From: Amaranthus tricolor
Taxonomy: Eukaryota > Streptophyta > Magnoliopsida > Caryophyllales > Amaranthaceae
Direction: 5' to 3'
Length of the DNA: 64,000 nucleotides
Assembly (NCBI RefSeq): GCF_026212465.1
Contig: NC_080056.1
Location: forward strand, 15,923,319-15,987,318
Shown: in pieces, positions 44,206-56,779 of the stretch
How the letters are laid out: every line of letters starts with the position of its first letter
Position numbering within the stretch: position 1 is the stretch's first letter
Position numbers and translations under genes: made by a program
Notes under the pieces: model-generated
Database searches by the model: none
Seen by the model: the letters and a program-made list of their open reading frames with translations, nothing else
Told to the model about the DNA's origin: nothing

Positions 44206-47200
44206 AAGTTGGAGCATGGGGTTCAAAAATGCCCAACTTGGAAATAAGTAACTCAAATTGGAACTTTCCGAGAGCCATAGTGAAAATGTCCGCCAATTGA
44301 GAAGAAGTAGAAACATAAGATGTTGTAATCAAACCCTCGGAAATAGCATCCCGCACAAAATGACAATCAACCTCAATGTGCTTCGTACGCTCATGGAAAA
44401 CCGGGTTTTTGGCAATATGCAAAGCAGACTCACTGTCACAAAAAAGGGGAATAGCTTTGGGATGATGAACTCCCAAGCTCAACAACAAACCTTTCAACCA
44501 TTTCAACTCACAAGTAATGTCGGCCATAGCCCTGTACTCTGCTTCAGCAGATGATCTAGAAACCGTATGCTGTTTCTTGGTCTTCCAAGAAATTGGAGAA
44601 TGCCCAAGAAACACAAACCAACCTGTCAAAGACCGACGAGTGAGAGGGCAAGCCGCCCAATCAGAGTCACACCACCCCTGTAAAGAAAGCTCACTGTCTG
44701 CACTCAACAAAATACCTTGTCCAGGAGTACCTTTCAAATACCGAACTACACGCATGGCAGCCTCCCAATGATCAATGCGAGGCTCCTGCATAAACTGAGA
44801 CAAAATATGCACCGAGTATGCTAAATCTAGGCGAGTTACTGTAAGATAAATCAGACGACCCACAAGCCGTCTGTAAGGCGCAGGATCGGAAAGGCGATCT
44901 CCTGTAGCTAGACCTGGTCTGTGGTTTTGTTCCATAGGAAAGCCCCAAGGTTTCGCCCCAAGTAAACCGGCCTCAGAAATAATATCCAACGTATACTTAC
45001 GTTGACAAAGAAACAAACCCTGTGAACTTCTAGCAACTTCAATACCCAGAAAATATTTCAAACAACTCAGATCTTTCATTTTAAAACAGTCACTAAGATA
45101 TGCTTTGAAAACACCAGTGGCAGCGGAATTATTACCAGAAATAATGAGATCATCAACATATACTAAGACATTTATTTGAACTGTGCCTTTAGTATAAGTG
45201 AAAAGAGAGTAATCAGAGTAAGATTGTAAGAAACCATACCCTGTCAAAGCAGAGACCAACTTAGCAAACCAACAACGAGGGGCTTGTTTCAAACCATACA
45301 AAGACTTGCGAAGACGACACACCAAGGACGGATCAGAACTCTCAAAACCAGGAGGGAGTTTCATGTAAATCTCCTCGTCAAGATCACCATGAAGAAAAGC
45401 ATTGTGAACATCCATTTGATGAAGTTCCCAATTCTTAGAAGTCGCAATAGCAAGGAAAGCGCGAACTGTAGTCATCTTAGCAACGGGAGCAAAAGTCTCA
45501 TGATAGTCAATTCCGACCTGCTGATGATTGCCCAAAACAACCAAACGAGACTTCAAACATTCAACTTCGCTATTAGACTTGAACTTGGTTTTGTAGACCC
45601 ACTGGCTACCAAGCACACGCTTACCCGCGGGTAGATGTTCCAAAGTCCAAGTTCCATTGTCCTCCAAAGCCTGTATTTCATTCTGCATAGATTTTTGCCA
45701 ATCCAAGGATTTCATAGCCTCTTTAAAAGATTTTGGTTCCTTGTCAATCACAAGGGCTGCAATAAACTTCCTATAATTCACAGAATACTTATGACAATGT
45801 ATGTAATGTGCCAGAGGATAAGGATTACCTGAAGAAGCATGATTAGACCAAGAGTTTGAAAGAGACGGATTATGAGCAATGACGGAATGAGTAACAAATG
45901 GTTTCCCAGAAGGATCAACAAAATCACGGAGCAAAACCGAGGGATACTTATCCCGAAAACCACGACCCAAAGGCTCCGGAGAAGAGAAGTCAGTGGTAGG
46001 CTCAAGGGACAATGAAGCAGTGTTGTCTGGCTGCTGTGGCTGCTGATCAGCAGCTGAAAGAGAGGAAGACGCGCGCTCCTGCAGTAGTCCATTACCTACG
46101 CTCGGGGAATCTGTAGCGTATGGAGCTGACTGCTGCGAATGTGGCTGCTGCAAAGGAGAAATAGCTGGCTGCAGACTGTCCGCATCTAAAGTTTCTAAAG
46201 TCTCAAACTCCAAAAAATCATCATGAACAGGAATAGGTCCATCAAAAGTATTAGGAGCAATATGGACATCTTCCGGGGATCCAAAAGGGAACACATCCTC
46301 AACAAACTTCACATCTCGGGAAACAAAAAACACCTTTGAATCAAGATCATACACTCTCCAACCTTTCATACCGTAAGGATAACCCACAAACACACACTTT
46401 CTACTACGGCTAGCAAATTTATCGCCATGAGTTTGCTGATTATGCGCAAAACACAAACACCCAAAAGTACGTATGGCATCAAAAGAGGGGGGTTTGTTAA
46501 AGAGGATTTCAAATGGTGTTTTGTTGTGTAAAACTGGAGTTGGTGTGCGATTAATCAAATGAGCAGCGGCAAGGACACACTCCCCCCAAAAGTAAATAGG
46601 TAATTTGGCCTGAAATCTCAAAGCTCGGGCAACAGATAAAATATGTTTGTGTTTACGTTCCATTCTCCCATTTTGTTGAGGCGTACCCACACAAGAATGT
46701 TGAAAAATTATTCCAGTCGCATTGAAAAACTCAAACAAACAATTAAAGTCATTACCATTATCACTTTGCACGATTTTAATTTTTTGATTAAACTGACGAT
46801 CAACCATTGCAACAAACATCATAAACATTTTAAAGACCTCCATTTTATCAAGAAGTAAATAAATCCAAACTGCTCTAGAATAATCATCAACAATTGTCAG
46901 AAAATAACGAGCCTTACAAGAAGAAACATGTCTATACGGCCCTCACAAATCACAATGCACTTTTTCAAAAATTCTAGAAGCTCTATTAGTACTCAAAGGA
47001 AAACGAACTTTAGAGTGTTTAGCACGCATACATACTTCACACCCCTTATCTAAAACATCTCTATTATTACGAAGTTGAGGAAGCAACTTTACTACTTTCT
47101 CGGAAGGATGACCCAAACGACGATGCCATAAATCCAGGGACGAAGCTTCAATCGCACCCACTTGAGGAACCAATTCCGTATTGCTAAAATAGTATAATCC

Positions 47201-47590
47201 GTCTCTCCTAGTTCCCGTCCCAATCAGCTCCTTCGTTGGGTCCTGTATGACACAAATGTGTTGAGTAAATTGAACAGTACAATTAAGATTGTCATTAAGC
47301 TGTGAAATAGAAAGCAAATTGCAACGCAAATTAGGAACAAATAAAACGCCTGTGAGAGTGAGTTTATCCGACAAGCGAACAAAGCCAATTAAAGAAGCAT
47401 TAACAATGTCACCATTGGGCAATCCAACAGGACAATTAAAACTCTCAGTGTCGAACAACCAAGAAATATCTCCTGTAACATGATGTGTAGCGCCGGTGTC
47501 AATGATCCAAGAGGTGGAATCAAACTTAGGTGGCGGCGGTGGTGGTGTTTCACTGTCCACTATTTTACTGAAAAAATCCTTGAGAGAGAA
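44204..47590 (-). pseudogene. Copia pol (protease, integrase, reverse transcriptase, RNase H), one nonsense codon
   Basis: A single reading frame on minus covers protease (IIDTGATHHVTG), the GAG-pre-integrase zinc region (LWHRRLGHPS, CEVCMRAKH) and the integrase core (IVDDYSRAVW, QSDNGNDF, GTPQQNGRMERKH). It then covers the GKFASRSRKCVFVGY-type region, Copia reverse transcriptase (LEDNGTWTL, LVVLGNHQQVGIDYHETFAPV, YVDDLIIS) and RNase H (SWKTKKQHTVSRSSAEAEYRA, HIEVDCHFVRD). The only break is TGA at 46943-46945, replacing the Trp in the DLWGPYR-type motif at the start of the integrase core. There is no ATG before the protease because the gag part is deleted. The frame enters from a LKDFFSKIVDSE tail. 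Close to functional, but it cannot make capsid itself. Confidence 0.92.
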
Positions 47591-47611
47591 AAAAAAATTA
47601 GTGTTTAATGT

Positions 47612-47624
47612 GGCTCCGATACCA
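47612..47624 (-). promoter_or_regulatory. Copia primer binding site
   Basis: Read on minus, TGGTATCGGAGCC matches the complement of initiator tRNA-Met with one mismatch. It directly abuts the 5' LTR. Confidence 0.9.
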
Positions 47625-47880
47625 TGAGAAAACTATAATACGGGAATAATCTGTGTTGTCCTTTTATTAACTCCAACCAATATTTATATAATACAAGATG
47701 GTAACCGTAGAATTAGTAAAAAACCGTCACCAAAGATAATGAAACTGCTGAAAGTGTGATAATGTAACCGTCACCAAATATACCAAACCGTCACCAAAGA
47801 TAATGAAACTGCTGAAAGTGTGATAATGTAACCGTCACCAAATATCTGATGTATACCGCGGAGTGCACATATCCTCAATA
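47625..47880 (-). repeat. Copia 5' LTR
   Basis: 256 bp, otherwise nearly identical to the 3' LTR (one C/T difference seen near 47660). Confidence 0.95.
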
Positions 47881-47885
47881 GCTAC

Positions 47886-48206
47886 CCCATTTGTCCTCCG
47901 ACTAATGAATGAATCATTCCCGTGAAACATCAACATGAATATCAAATCTTTTAAATCAATTGTAGAATTACTATACTCTAATAAATTCCAAGAACTTTTA
48001 ATATAAAACCCTAAATTTAGAAATTTATCACCAATTAAACCAAAAACCCTAAATTGATTAACATATATGGTTTGAGGTGATGTATATCATGAATGAACAA
48101 AGCAATGTTTAATCATTAACATTCAAAGAAATGAAATCCATACCAACTGAAATTAAAACTTTTGGGAAAGAAAGAAAGAAAAAACTAGAAACATATAACG
48201 GTGGCT
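47886..48206. other. Intergenic, no feature seen
   Basis: AT-rich, continuing the flank of the Copia insertion. No supported gene. Confidence 0.6.
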
Positions 48207-48214
48207 GCTGGCTG

Positions 48215-49062
48215 TAAGGATGGCAATGGGTATTGGACCCGACCCGGATCCGTGGATCCATATCCGTTTTCACGGATCTAGGTCCAAAGAAATTGACCCC
48301 TCGGATCCGTTTATAATTCACGGATCCGGATTTGGATCTGAAAAAAACCCATACCCGGACTCGCGGATCTAGAGGACCCGTTTTTTTATTAAATATATAT
48401 TAAAATATATGATAAAAATACCTCAAAGGGCTCAAACCCTCATTTTCCCTCCCTTCTCACTGCCTCAGCCCTCAGCAGCCTACCAAAGTCCTCACTTCAT
48501 TTTACAGCTCTAATTATAGATGTTTCTATACATAAGATTTTGTGTTGTTCTATTCTGAAGCTGAAATCTCTAATCACACTCACTTTTTTGTCGTTGTGAG
48601 TCACACTTGGCCTTTGACATTGTTGTTTAAACTAAATACAAGAGCTTAAACATGTAAACCCAGCCATGTTAATGACTCCTCAAAATGACTCCTCAAAATG
48701 ACTCCTCAAAACCCTTGACAATCTTACAACTTATAAAGTTATTTGCTAGAGATTTTTGTTTTCTATGACTTTTTTTGGCTTATCTGGGAATTAGGTTTTT
48801 AATATGAAGAAAATGCAGTCATTGTGGTTGGTAATGTTCTTCTGGGTCTTGCAAATACATTTAAAAAATAAAAAAAAAATCAAAACTGGACCCGTTTTGG
48901 ACTCGGATCCGGTACTGGATCCGCAGTATCCTCGAATCCGGATCTAGGTCTTGCAAAACTGGACCCGCGGATTCGGATCCGGATCCGGATCCAAGTCAAG
49001 AAAACGGATCTGGATTCGGGTCCACCTGGACCCGGTCCAGATCCGACATGTTGCCATCCCTA
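48215..49062. mobile_element. Non-autonomous hAT element, 848 bp
   Basis: Ends TAAGGATGGCAATGGGTA and, reversed from the right, TAGGGATGGCAACATGTC. Flanking 8-bp duplication GCTGGCTG/GCTGGTTG (48207-48214 and 49063-49070), one mismatch. Both subterminal zones consist of GGATCCGGATCC and GGACCCG words. No coding potential. Confidence 0.85.
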
Positions 49063-49070
49063 GCTGGTTG

Positions 49071-52010
49071 GCATCTATGACAGTTCTGGTGGCTATCGGC
49101 TGGAGTCTGGTGGCTATCGGCTGGAGTCTGGCGGCAGTTTGGAAGGGCTGGAGGCTGGTACGGAAAAAATGAAGGCTGACGACAGTGGACGAAAGTTTTA
49201 GGTTAGAATAATGGAGAGGAGAATTGCGAGGGGGAACCGAGGAAATATCACTTTTACGCGTGTGACTGCTGTTAATGTAACATTGAGTTTTAATAACTAA
49301 CTTGCACGGTCAAATATTTTTGTTAACTAAATAAGTTTTATTGATAATTTTGTTATTTATTTTATCTATTTATTTTTGTTATAATATTTTTTATTTTTTA
49401 TTTTTTATATTACCAAGAATTGTATAACAATGATTTAAGAGTCATATAATCACATTATATTTTAAAGCACTATAAGATTTGAACACGTGTTACTGTAAAA
49501 AGAAAAGTTTTCTCTTTCAATTTTACTACTTATTTTAATTAGAATGTTTTTTTATTTTTTATTTTTTATTTTTTATTTTAACGGAAATTGTACCATTACT
49601 ATAAAACAATCATTTATTAAGTCATATAATAAATTAATGACATATATAAGATTAATTTTTTTATTTAAATAATTAATAAATCATGGTTGGCACGGGAACC
49701 TATCTAATATATTATAAAAAGTTAGAAAATTTCGAGTGTTTCTCTAAGAAGACATGACAAATAAAAAAATATTATTAAATGAGAAATAGGCCGAACTTTT
49801 GGAAACACCTTTAATGAAAAACATGAACCAAAACCTACTCATGGGAGTGTTACCGCCACATCTATTTTTAATAAAATAAATGTAAGGCTTAACGACTAAG
49901 AAATAACTTAATAATTTTAAATCCAACAAAGTGTCTTACAACGTAAGAAAAGACTGAAACGTAATCTATGTCCATATAAAATTTAAATGATTTAAGGTAA
50001 AATTTAAACTGAAATACGACTCTAACAAAAGCTATGTTTCTAGGTGATCCTCACTTCACGATTCCCACGCAATCAATAACCTGCAACATAAGAATCAAGA
50101 AAAACAAGGGAAAAACTCCCAAAATCAGGAAATTGAGTAATTCCAACTCCATCCCGTAAAACGATTAAGTTTGAAAATGATTTTAAAAAAATTAAATATA
50201 ATCAAATTGAAAATAATTTTAGAAAATAATATATAGCTGAGTTTAAAAGAAAAACAATTTGAGAAAACAATATATATAATATCACATAAACCAATTTATT
50301 AATTTGATAATTAATAATGACAAACACATAATCAATTTTAAATTTGAGGGAACGAGAACGCCAGTAGGCCGAGGCTTTACCCCTGTACCTACTTCAACAA
50401 GAGGTCGTCACCCCAAATAATTCAAGGCCAACAGAGTAGTCTCAGGAACCCTAGTGTGCATACCCCTTGTACTTGGATCTCAACAAATAGAAGGAAGACC
50501 AAACATCGTATCAAGTATCAGAAATAATAATACCTGTCGGCAGCTATACTAACCAAACAGGGCAACCTGTTCATCACCCTTATACTTGGATCACAACAAA
50601 TATAAGAGCTTCATTTCCCTCGTATTACACTTTACGTGATTTAATATATTTTAATAATTAGTCGCGTGCACACAAACATATAATCAAACATACATCATAC
50701 ATTTTATTTTATGATCATAGGTTTTCCCAAGAAAAATATATCTCAAGAATATTCTATTGTAATATTAATATCATAATATTTTTCTCCCAAATTCAATCGC
50801 ATTAAAAATCATTATTAAAATAATAATATGACTTTCATCAAAATAATAATATTATAATTATTTCTCTTTCAAATTAAACTGTATCTAATTTTGTTATCAA
50901 AATAATAATATAAATTTTATCAAAATAGTAATTATAAATTCAAGTTTGACAAAATTAAAAGTAATTATAATTTGAGAATATATAAAACATAATATCATAC
51001 AAAATAATGTCATATCAAATCATGCACCCATTTAAACACATTAATTATCACTTAGCACATAATACTAACGGGATAGTCCTAATTAGATGGACATTGAGAA
51101 TTACCTTGTCACGCGATCCTAGACAATGTACGCTCCTAATAATCTCGGTCTACGAATCCGCTGTCTTTAATATCGAAATCTTGCGTTTTCTTGACTGAAT
51201 TTTAAGCAAATGGGAGATGGAGGAAGTAGTTTGTAGAAGAAAATGGAAATGTGAGTAATAATGTGAATGCAATTAAGGGTAATTGGTTTAATTTATAATA
51301 GCTAAGTGAGGTTGGTTATAAGGTTTAGAGGGAGGAGTGGGAAGTTATTGTTAATGGGGAGTGATGTTTTCTTTTTTTTTTTTCCTGAAATTTATTTATT
51401 TATTATTATTATTATTTAAAAAAAATGGTTGTTACAACTATGTTGCATATTGATTAATTTTTATCTAATAATAGTATGACTAAAAATCATAAATACTATA
51501 AAAAATTAAAAATGTTAACTAAAAAAATGTTGGAAAATCTAAAGTTTCATCCTCTAACAAGTATTGACAAAAGAAAAAATATTATTGGATAAGAAATGAT
51601 TACATAATAATTATTGATTAATTTTTATGTAGTAATAGTATGACTCAAAAAAGTAAACGAATAAATTGATACATAGCAATACTTAAGGAAATAAATTATT
51701 TAGTAAAATTTTTGACTCAATCTTTTGTATTAAGATTGAAAATATCAAAAGATTATGTAACAACTATTTTGACTTAATTTGCTCTAACTTTTGAGAGAAT
51801 ATAACAATACTCTCTCTGTTTTATTTCAAACTAGTATATGTGCCCGTACGGATGTTTAATCTATTGATTTACATAAATTTAATTAAAAAGTTAGAAATTA
51901 TATTAATCTTTAATGTCTCACATTAATGAATGACATAAATTATAAAAATAGCAAACATTCATTTCGAACAGATTATATTACCAAAGAAACATATTTAAGC
52001 AATATGGTAA
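49071..52010. other. Intergenic with AT-rich dispersed repeats, possibly Helitron-derived
   Basis: No gene seen. Near 49704, TCTAATATATTATAAAAAGTT resembles a Helitron 5' end. Near 51832, A|CTAGTATATGTGCCCGTACGG reads like the reverse complement of a plant Helitron 3' end (GCCCGT stem and CTAG). These are not shown to belong to one element. A GC-richer patch at 50350-50620 resembles LTR-type noncoding sequence without paired ends. Confidence 0.35.
51430..51800. repeat. AT-rich dispersed repeat, copy 1
   Basis: Similar to 53500-53850: shared blocks GTTTCATCCTCTAA, AAAAATATTATT(A/G)GAT, TAATAGTATGACT/TAATAGTATAACT and TAGTAAAATTTTTGACT. Helitron-like or another non-coding family. Ends not defined. 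Confidence 0.6.
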
Positions 52011-52017
52011 TGTGTAA

Positions 52018-52260
52018 GAGGGTGTTTGGCAAACAGTTGATAGTTGGTAGCTGACAGTTGATTATAATAGTTGATTTGACCAACTGATTTTAAACCCACT
52101 GCTATGAGCAACTTGTTAAAAAACAACTTATTCATATCAATAAGCTGTTTCAACCAGCTAGTTCACCAAATACTAGCATCAGCTAATTTGACCACCCAAC
52201 CCTCTATTTATATCTAAATAAGCTAAAATTTCTCAATAAACTAATTTGCCAAACATCATC
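52018..52260. mobile_element. MITE, possibly PIF/Harbinger-like, 243 bp
   Basis: Ends GAGGGTGTTTGGCAAACAG and, reversed, GATGATGTTTGGCAAATTAG. Flanked by TAA on the left and TAC on the right, an imperfect 3-bp duplication. The GGGTGTTTGG-type end is common in Tourist-like MITEs. Confidence 0.55.
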
Positions 52261-53084
52261 TACATCTTTTCTGTTTGAATGTTTATACACTGATAAGTTA
52301 GTTTTATTAAATCAAAAATAATAAAGGAAAAATCACCTAGATAATCCAAGCTTTTATTGATTTTCTTACAATAATCTCAACTTTTGATTAACCACAAATT
52401 ATCTCAACTTTAGTGTTACTCGTTCAAGAACATTATTGTCTAAATTGTAATTGCTTCAAAAAAAATAAATAAAAATAAATAAAATAATAAAAAAATCAAA
52501 AATTTTATAAATTGAAGGTTAAAATCAAAAAATAAAGATAAATAAGTTTACTTGATTTCATCTTTAATTTTTTTTTATTTTTCAACTTTTAATAATTTAA
52601 TTTTGTATGTACTTTTTTATTTTTTTATGCAAAATGACTTGTTGTATAAGTAGAGATTACCTTTATACATTATTAGCAAACACCTTTTATAGTTCAGATT
52701 ATTCATGTTTAATTAAAAGTTGGGATTATTGTAGGGAAATCAGTAAAAGGTTAGATTATTCTGGATACTTTCTCTAATATTAACTGATAAATGATTATAA
52801 ATAGTTATTAGCTAAAACATGAACTTTCCGTATAAATTCATTTTGATGAAAATTAATTCAATTTTAATCTTCATTTATCTTAAAAATGTATATTAAAATA
52901 ATTTATGTTGTAGTTAGAGCCAATAAAGTCAAAATATTTGTGTACAGAATCTTTGCAAATTTTTTCCAATCATCATGCCTTCTTCGCGGATGACACTTGG
53001 AGTTTTCCAATATTTCTATAGTATTGTATTTTTATTTTTATTGTATTGTATGATATGATGTATTGTTTGCTTTTTACACGTTTG

Positions 53085-53290
53085 CCAATGCACTAATTCA
53101 ACACTTAATAGCGATACTTATGTATAATTAAAAATAATAAAAATGATATATTAATAAACCTTATGTTGAGACAAATCAAACAAGATCCCATTTGACTATG
53201 TTTTAATGCATGGATTAAGAATAAAATACAAATTAATAGTGATTGATAAATAGTACCTAAAAGCAAATAGAACATTTGAAAAGAAATGAA
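53085..53290. mobile_element. Stowaway-like MITE remnant, second copy
   Basis: Similar to 929-1135 (TTGCCAATGCACTAATTCAA and later AATAAAATACAAATTAATAG). Terminal repeats degraded. Confidence 0.4.
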
Positions 53291-53409
53291 AAGAGTATAA
53301 AGATTATAAGAAATTTACATTTTTTAATTAGTATGTAAGACAAAAATAGTAAATTAATTAATCAAAATGACAATCTGAATTAATATATAAGGAAATCAAT
53401 CAATACAAT

Positions 53410-53850
53410 ACTATAAAAATACAATATTATAAAACTATTGAAAAATTTCAAGTTTCATCCTTTAAGTGGGCATGATTAATGGAAAATTATTATTAATTGA
53501 GAAATAACTACATGACACATTGCTTGATTTTTATTTAGTAATAGTATAACTAAAATCATACAATACTATAAAAATGTTTAAAGATATCAAGTATCATCCT
53601 CTAAAAAGGCATCACAAATGCAAAAATATTATTAGATGAAAAAATAACTACATAGATTGCTTAATTTTTATTTAGTAATAGTATAACTAAATATGGTACT
53701 TGAATAAATTGAAATATAACAATAATCAAGGAAATAGATTATATAGTAAAATTTTTGACTTAATCTTTATATAAGGATGGGAAACAAAATCAAAAGATTA
53801 TATGCACAAATATTTTGATTTAACTTTTGCTCTAACTTTTAAAAGAATAT
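53410..53850. repeat. AT-rich dispersed repeat, copy 2, internally duplicated
   Basis: Carries two successive versions of the AAATTTCAAGTTTCATCC ... TTTAGTAATAGTATAACT module (53440-53540 and 53580-53690) and matches copy 1 at 51430-51800. Confidence 0.6.
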
Positions 53851-56235
53851 AATAATATAAAGATTATTAGAGTTCATAATATTTAATTTATGTAATACAA
53901 TAATAGTAAATTAAGTAATCAAAATGAAAATCTGAATTAATATAAAAAATCAATCATAAACTCAAAAATATAAATATAAATCACATATTAATTAATTTCT
54001 GTTTTAATTTATGATTGATTTTATATAATAATTAAGGAAGTTTAGATATGTATTTTTTTTAACTTAATAATTTAAAATCAAAAATATAAACAACAATTAT
54101 GATATTAACTAACTTAAGTAAATAATTAAAAATTATGATTCAATTTCAATACCAATTAGTAGAAATTAAAAAAAAAATAGATTAGTATCTTACAATATAG
54201 TTGGTATATAATTATAATTAAGATATATAAAACAAACATATTGATTCTATTTTTTAAGAATTATTTTGTATTAAATTATGTGTAGTATATTAATATTTTT
54301 ATATTGAGAATTTTATTAAGAAAGATAAAATATAACCGGTAATTAATACATATTATATCTAAAGAGTCTAAAGTATTAACATTTTAACATATTACTTCTA
54401 ATATTTTGATGCTAAGTATAAATACTATCTATGTAATATTTATCTCAAAATAAATACTATTTTGGATTTTTGTTTGATATAAGGTGAAAGAAACAAGTAT
54501 TCATTAACAATATCAATTTTAAAAAAAGCTTACACAACCTAAATAGGAACTATGACATAAATTATTTTGATACACTATTTTTAGATAAATGAATATTATT
54601 CAATTAATTTTCATCAAAATGAATATATATGGAAAGTTCAAATGCTTACGTGTTTGGTTAATAACTATTTATAATCATTAATTGTTTAATATTTCTGCTT
54701 TAATAAAACTAACTTATTTGTGTATTATACGTGTACTCAAATAAAATTAGTGACTAAAAACTAAAGTTTTGTGCATGGATTAGATGTATAAACTCATATT
54801 GTTAAAATCTTCTAATATAAGCATTTAAAAAGATAGGATTTAGATATTACTATATTGCTTATATCAAAGAGTAAATGGTTATATTGTATTTGTATACTTA
54901 TAATTTATTTATTCACACTATTATATATTATGTTTTATGTAATAATCATTTTATGTATCATGCAACGTGTCAAGATGACAAGGCTAAGCATGTATACCTA
55001 ATCCGCGAGTCTCTCTCACACACAAATCGTGTCGCGCTATTCCAATTTTTGTATGCGACCTGTCCACAGCCCACATCTTCCATTGTTGCGACGTGATGTT
55101 CCAAGATTCTAGTCGGATGTTCCCAAGTTGTGTCATGCTTGTGCAACCCATGTGTCAGTTCAATTCAATTTCATCTTTAAAGTATATATGCCTTACTTTA
55201 CGACGCAAAGGAAACCCATAATCTGATCTAGATTGTTTAGCACATATATCTAACTTGGGTATACAAAAATATTCAATTCCAAAGCCAAATAGTTCAATAA
55301 AATCATACATATTTGTATCATGGGAACAATTTAAAAATAAAAAAAAATAAAAAACTAAACCCTTGACAAAATCAGATTAATTTTTTTAATTTGATAGTTA
55401 TATAACTGAATGTTCAAGGTTAAGCCAGCAATTAGATTATGGCTAATATACTAAATGAAGAACTACTTTTGACAAGAAAAACTCAAACAATGAAATCCTT
55501 GTAGTGGGATTTTTAAACGTCTAATTTTCAATCTTTATTAAGTTGATATTAAAGGCAACTCCTTGATTAGAATACTAAAGAAAATTACTTTTTAGTTAAA
55601 CACCGATAATAATAAGTCTATGTAGAAAAACTTATCATAAATCTTAAATATGAGTGCAATCTAAACATGGACGGAGCAAAAGATTTCGAAGCCCAGTTTT
55701 TTTTTTTATTTTATTTTATTTTATTTATAAATTTCTAAATTTGGGGCTTTATAATTGAAAAGACACATTTTCTTAAACTAAAATAAAAATTCAACACAAT
55801 CATATATTTTGATTACTATAATTAAATAGAAATTCAACTCAATTTCTAACTACATTAATATTAATTTTGTAAAAATTACCTAAATTAATTTGTTAAAAAC
55901 TAAACTTTCATTTCTAGTGTTAAGAAGGAAGAGAAAAAAAAAGTAATGGTTAATGGAAAAAAAAGTAAAAAAGTGTAAAATTTTAAAGGATTGAAAAATT
56001 AAGAAATAAAATATTGATAAATTTTAGTGAATGTAGATATTTAATGAATGGGCGAAAATTAAATCATGTAAGAGAAAATATTTGGGGTTAAAAGGATTGT
56101 TTTGGAAACACTTAGAAGAAAGGAGAGGAAAAAATGTAATTAATAAGATTTAATTTTATGACGATTGATATATCAAGTAAAACTCTCACCCAATGCTCTA
56201 CGTCATCAACATGTTATTTTTTTAGGAAATTCCAT
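53851..56235. other. Intergenic, no gene seen
   Basis: Very AT-rich. A slightly GC-richer patch at 54955-55150 has no supported exon. I see no element ends. Confidence 0.55.
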
Positions 56236-56244
56236 ATGGTAACC

Positions 56245-56765
56245 TAAGGTTATGAGTTTTTTACGTGGTAACCAAAATTTTTAAAAAATCCACGCGGTAA
56301 CCCTGAGGCTGACCAAATTGTTCTACCGTGACCTTTTTGCACATAAAACGTCAGCAAACGTTGATTTCGAAACTTAAAAGCTACTGTACGCCTATTTATG
56401 CGACTCACCATTTTAAATTCCATCAGTTTTAACCTTTTTTCCAAAACATAAACTCTAACTCTACCATCTTTCATCCAAATCACCATATCAAATCACATTT
56501 GAAATTGGGAGAAAAAATGTAATTTGGATGAAAGATGGTAGAGTTAGGATTTATGTTTTAGGAAAAAAGGTTAAAACTAATGGAATTTAAGATGGTGAGT
56601 CGCATAAATAGGCGTACAATAGCGTTTAAGCTTCGAAATTAACGTTTGTTAACGTTTTATGTGCAAAAAGGTCATGATAGAACAATGTGATAAACCTCAG
56701 GGTTACAGCGTGGATTTTTTAAAAGTTTTGATTACCATGTGAAAAATCCAAAACTTCAGAGTTAC
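56245..56765. mobile_element. Fold-back element with ~240-bp arms
   Basis: Arms 56245-56483 and 56518-56765 are inverted copies around a short loop near 56500. Shared blocks include GATGAAAGATGGTAGAGTTAG, CGCATAAATAGGCGTAC and TTTTATGTGCAAAAAGGTCA. Identity looks about 85-90 percent. Probably a MITE or fold-back transposon; no target duplication defined. Confidence 0.8.
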
Positions 56766-56779
56766 AACGTAAAATTTTT

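Larger units (their letters stand above)
43930..47880 (-). mobile_element. Ty1/Copia LTR retrotransposon, 3951 bp, gag-less
   Basis: LTRs lie at 43930-44196 (3' LTR) and 47625-47880 (5' LTR), flanked by the 5-bp duplication GCTAC (43925-43929 and 47881-47885). In element orientation the LTR begins TATTGAGG and ends TTTTCTCA, so the termini are TA...CA instead of TG...CA. The primer site TGGTATCGGAGCC adjoins the 5' LTR and a GAGGGGGGG polypurine tract adjoins the 3' LTR. Internal sequence is 3.4 kb. Protease begins within about 100 bp of the leader, so gag is missing. LTRs differ by one substitution and an 11-bp duplication, so the insertion is young. Confidence 0.95.

Noticed and set aside
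54955..55150. Possible exon with a 73-codon frame
   Set aside because: No splice signals, no recognisable domain and a hydrophobic AT-rich start.
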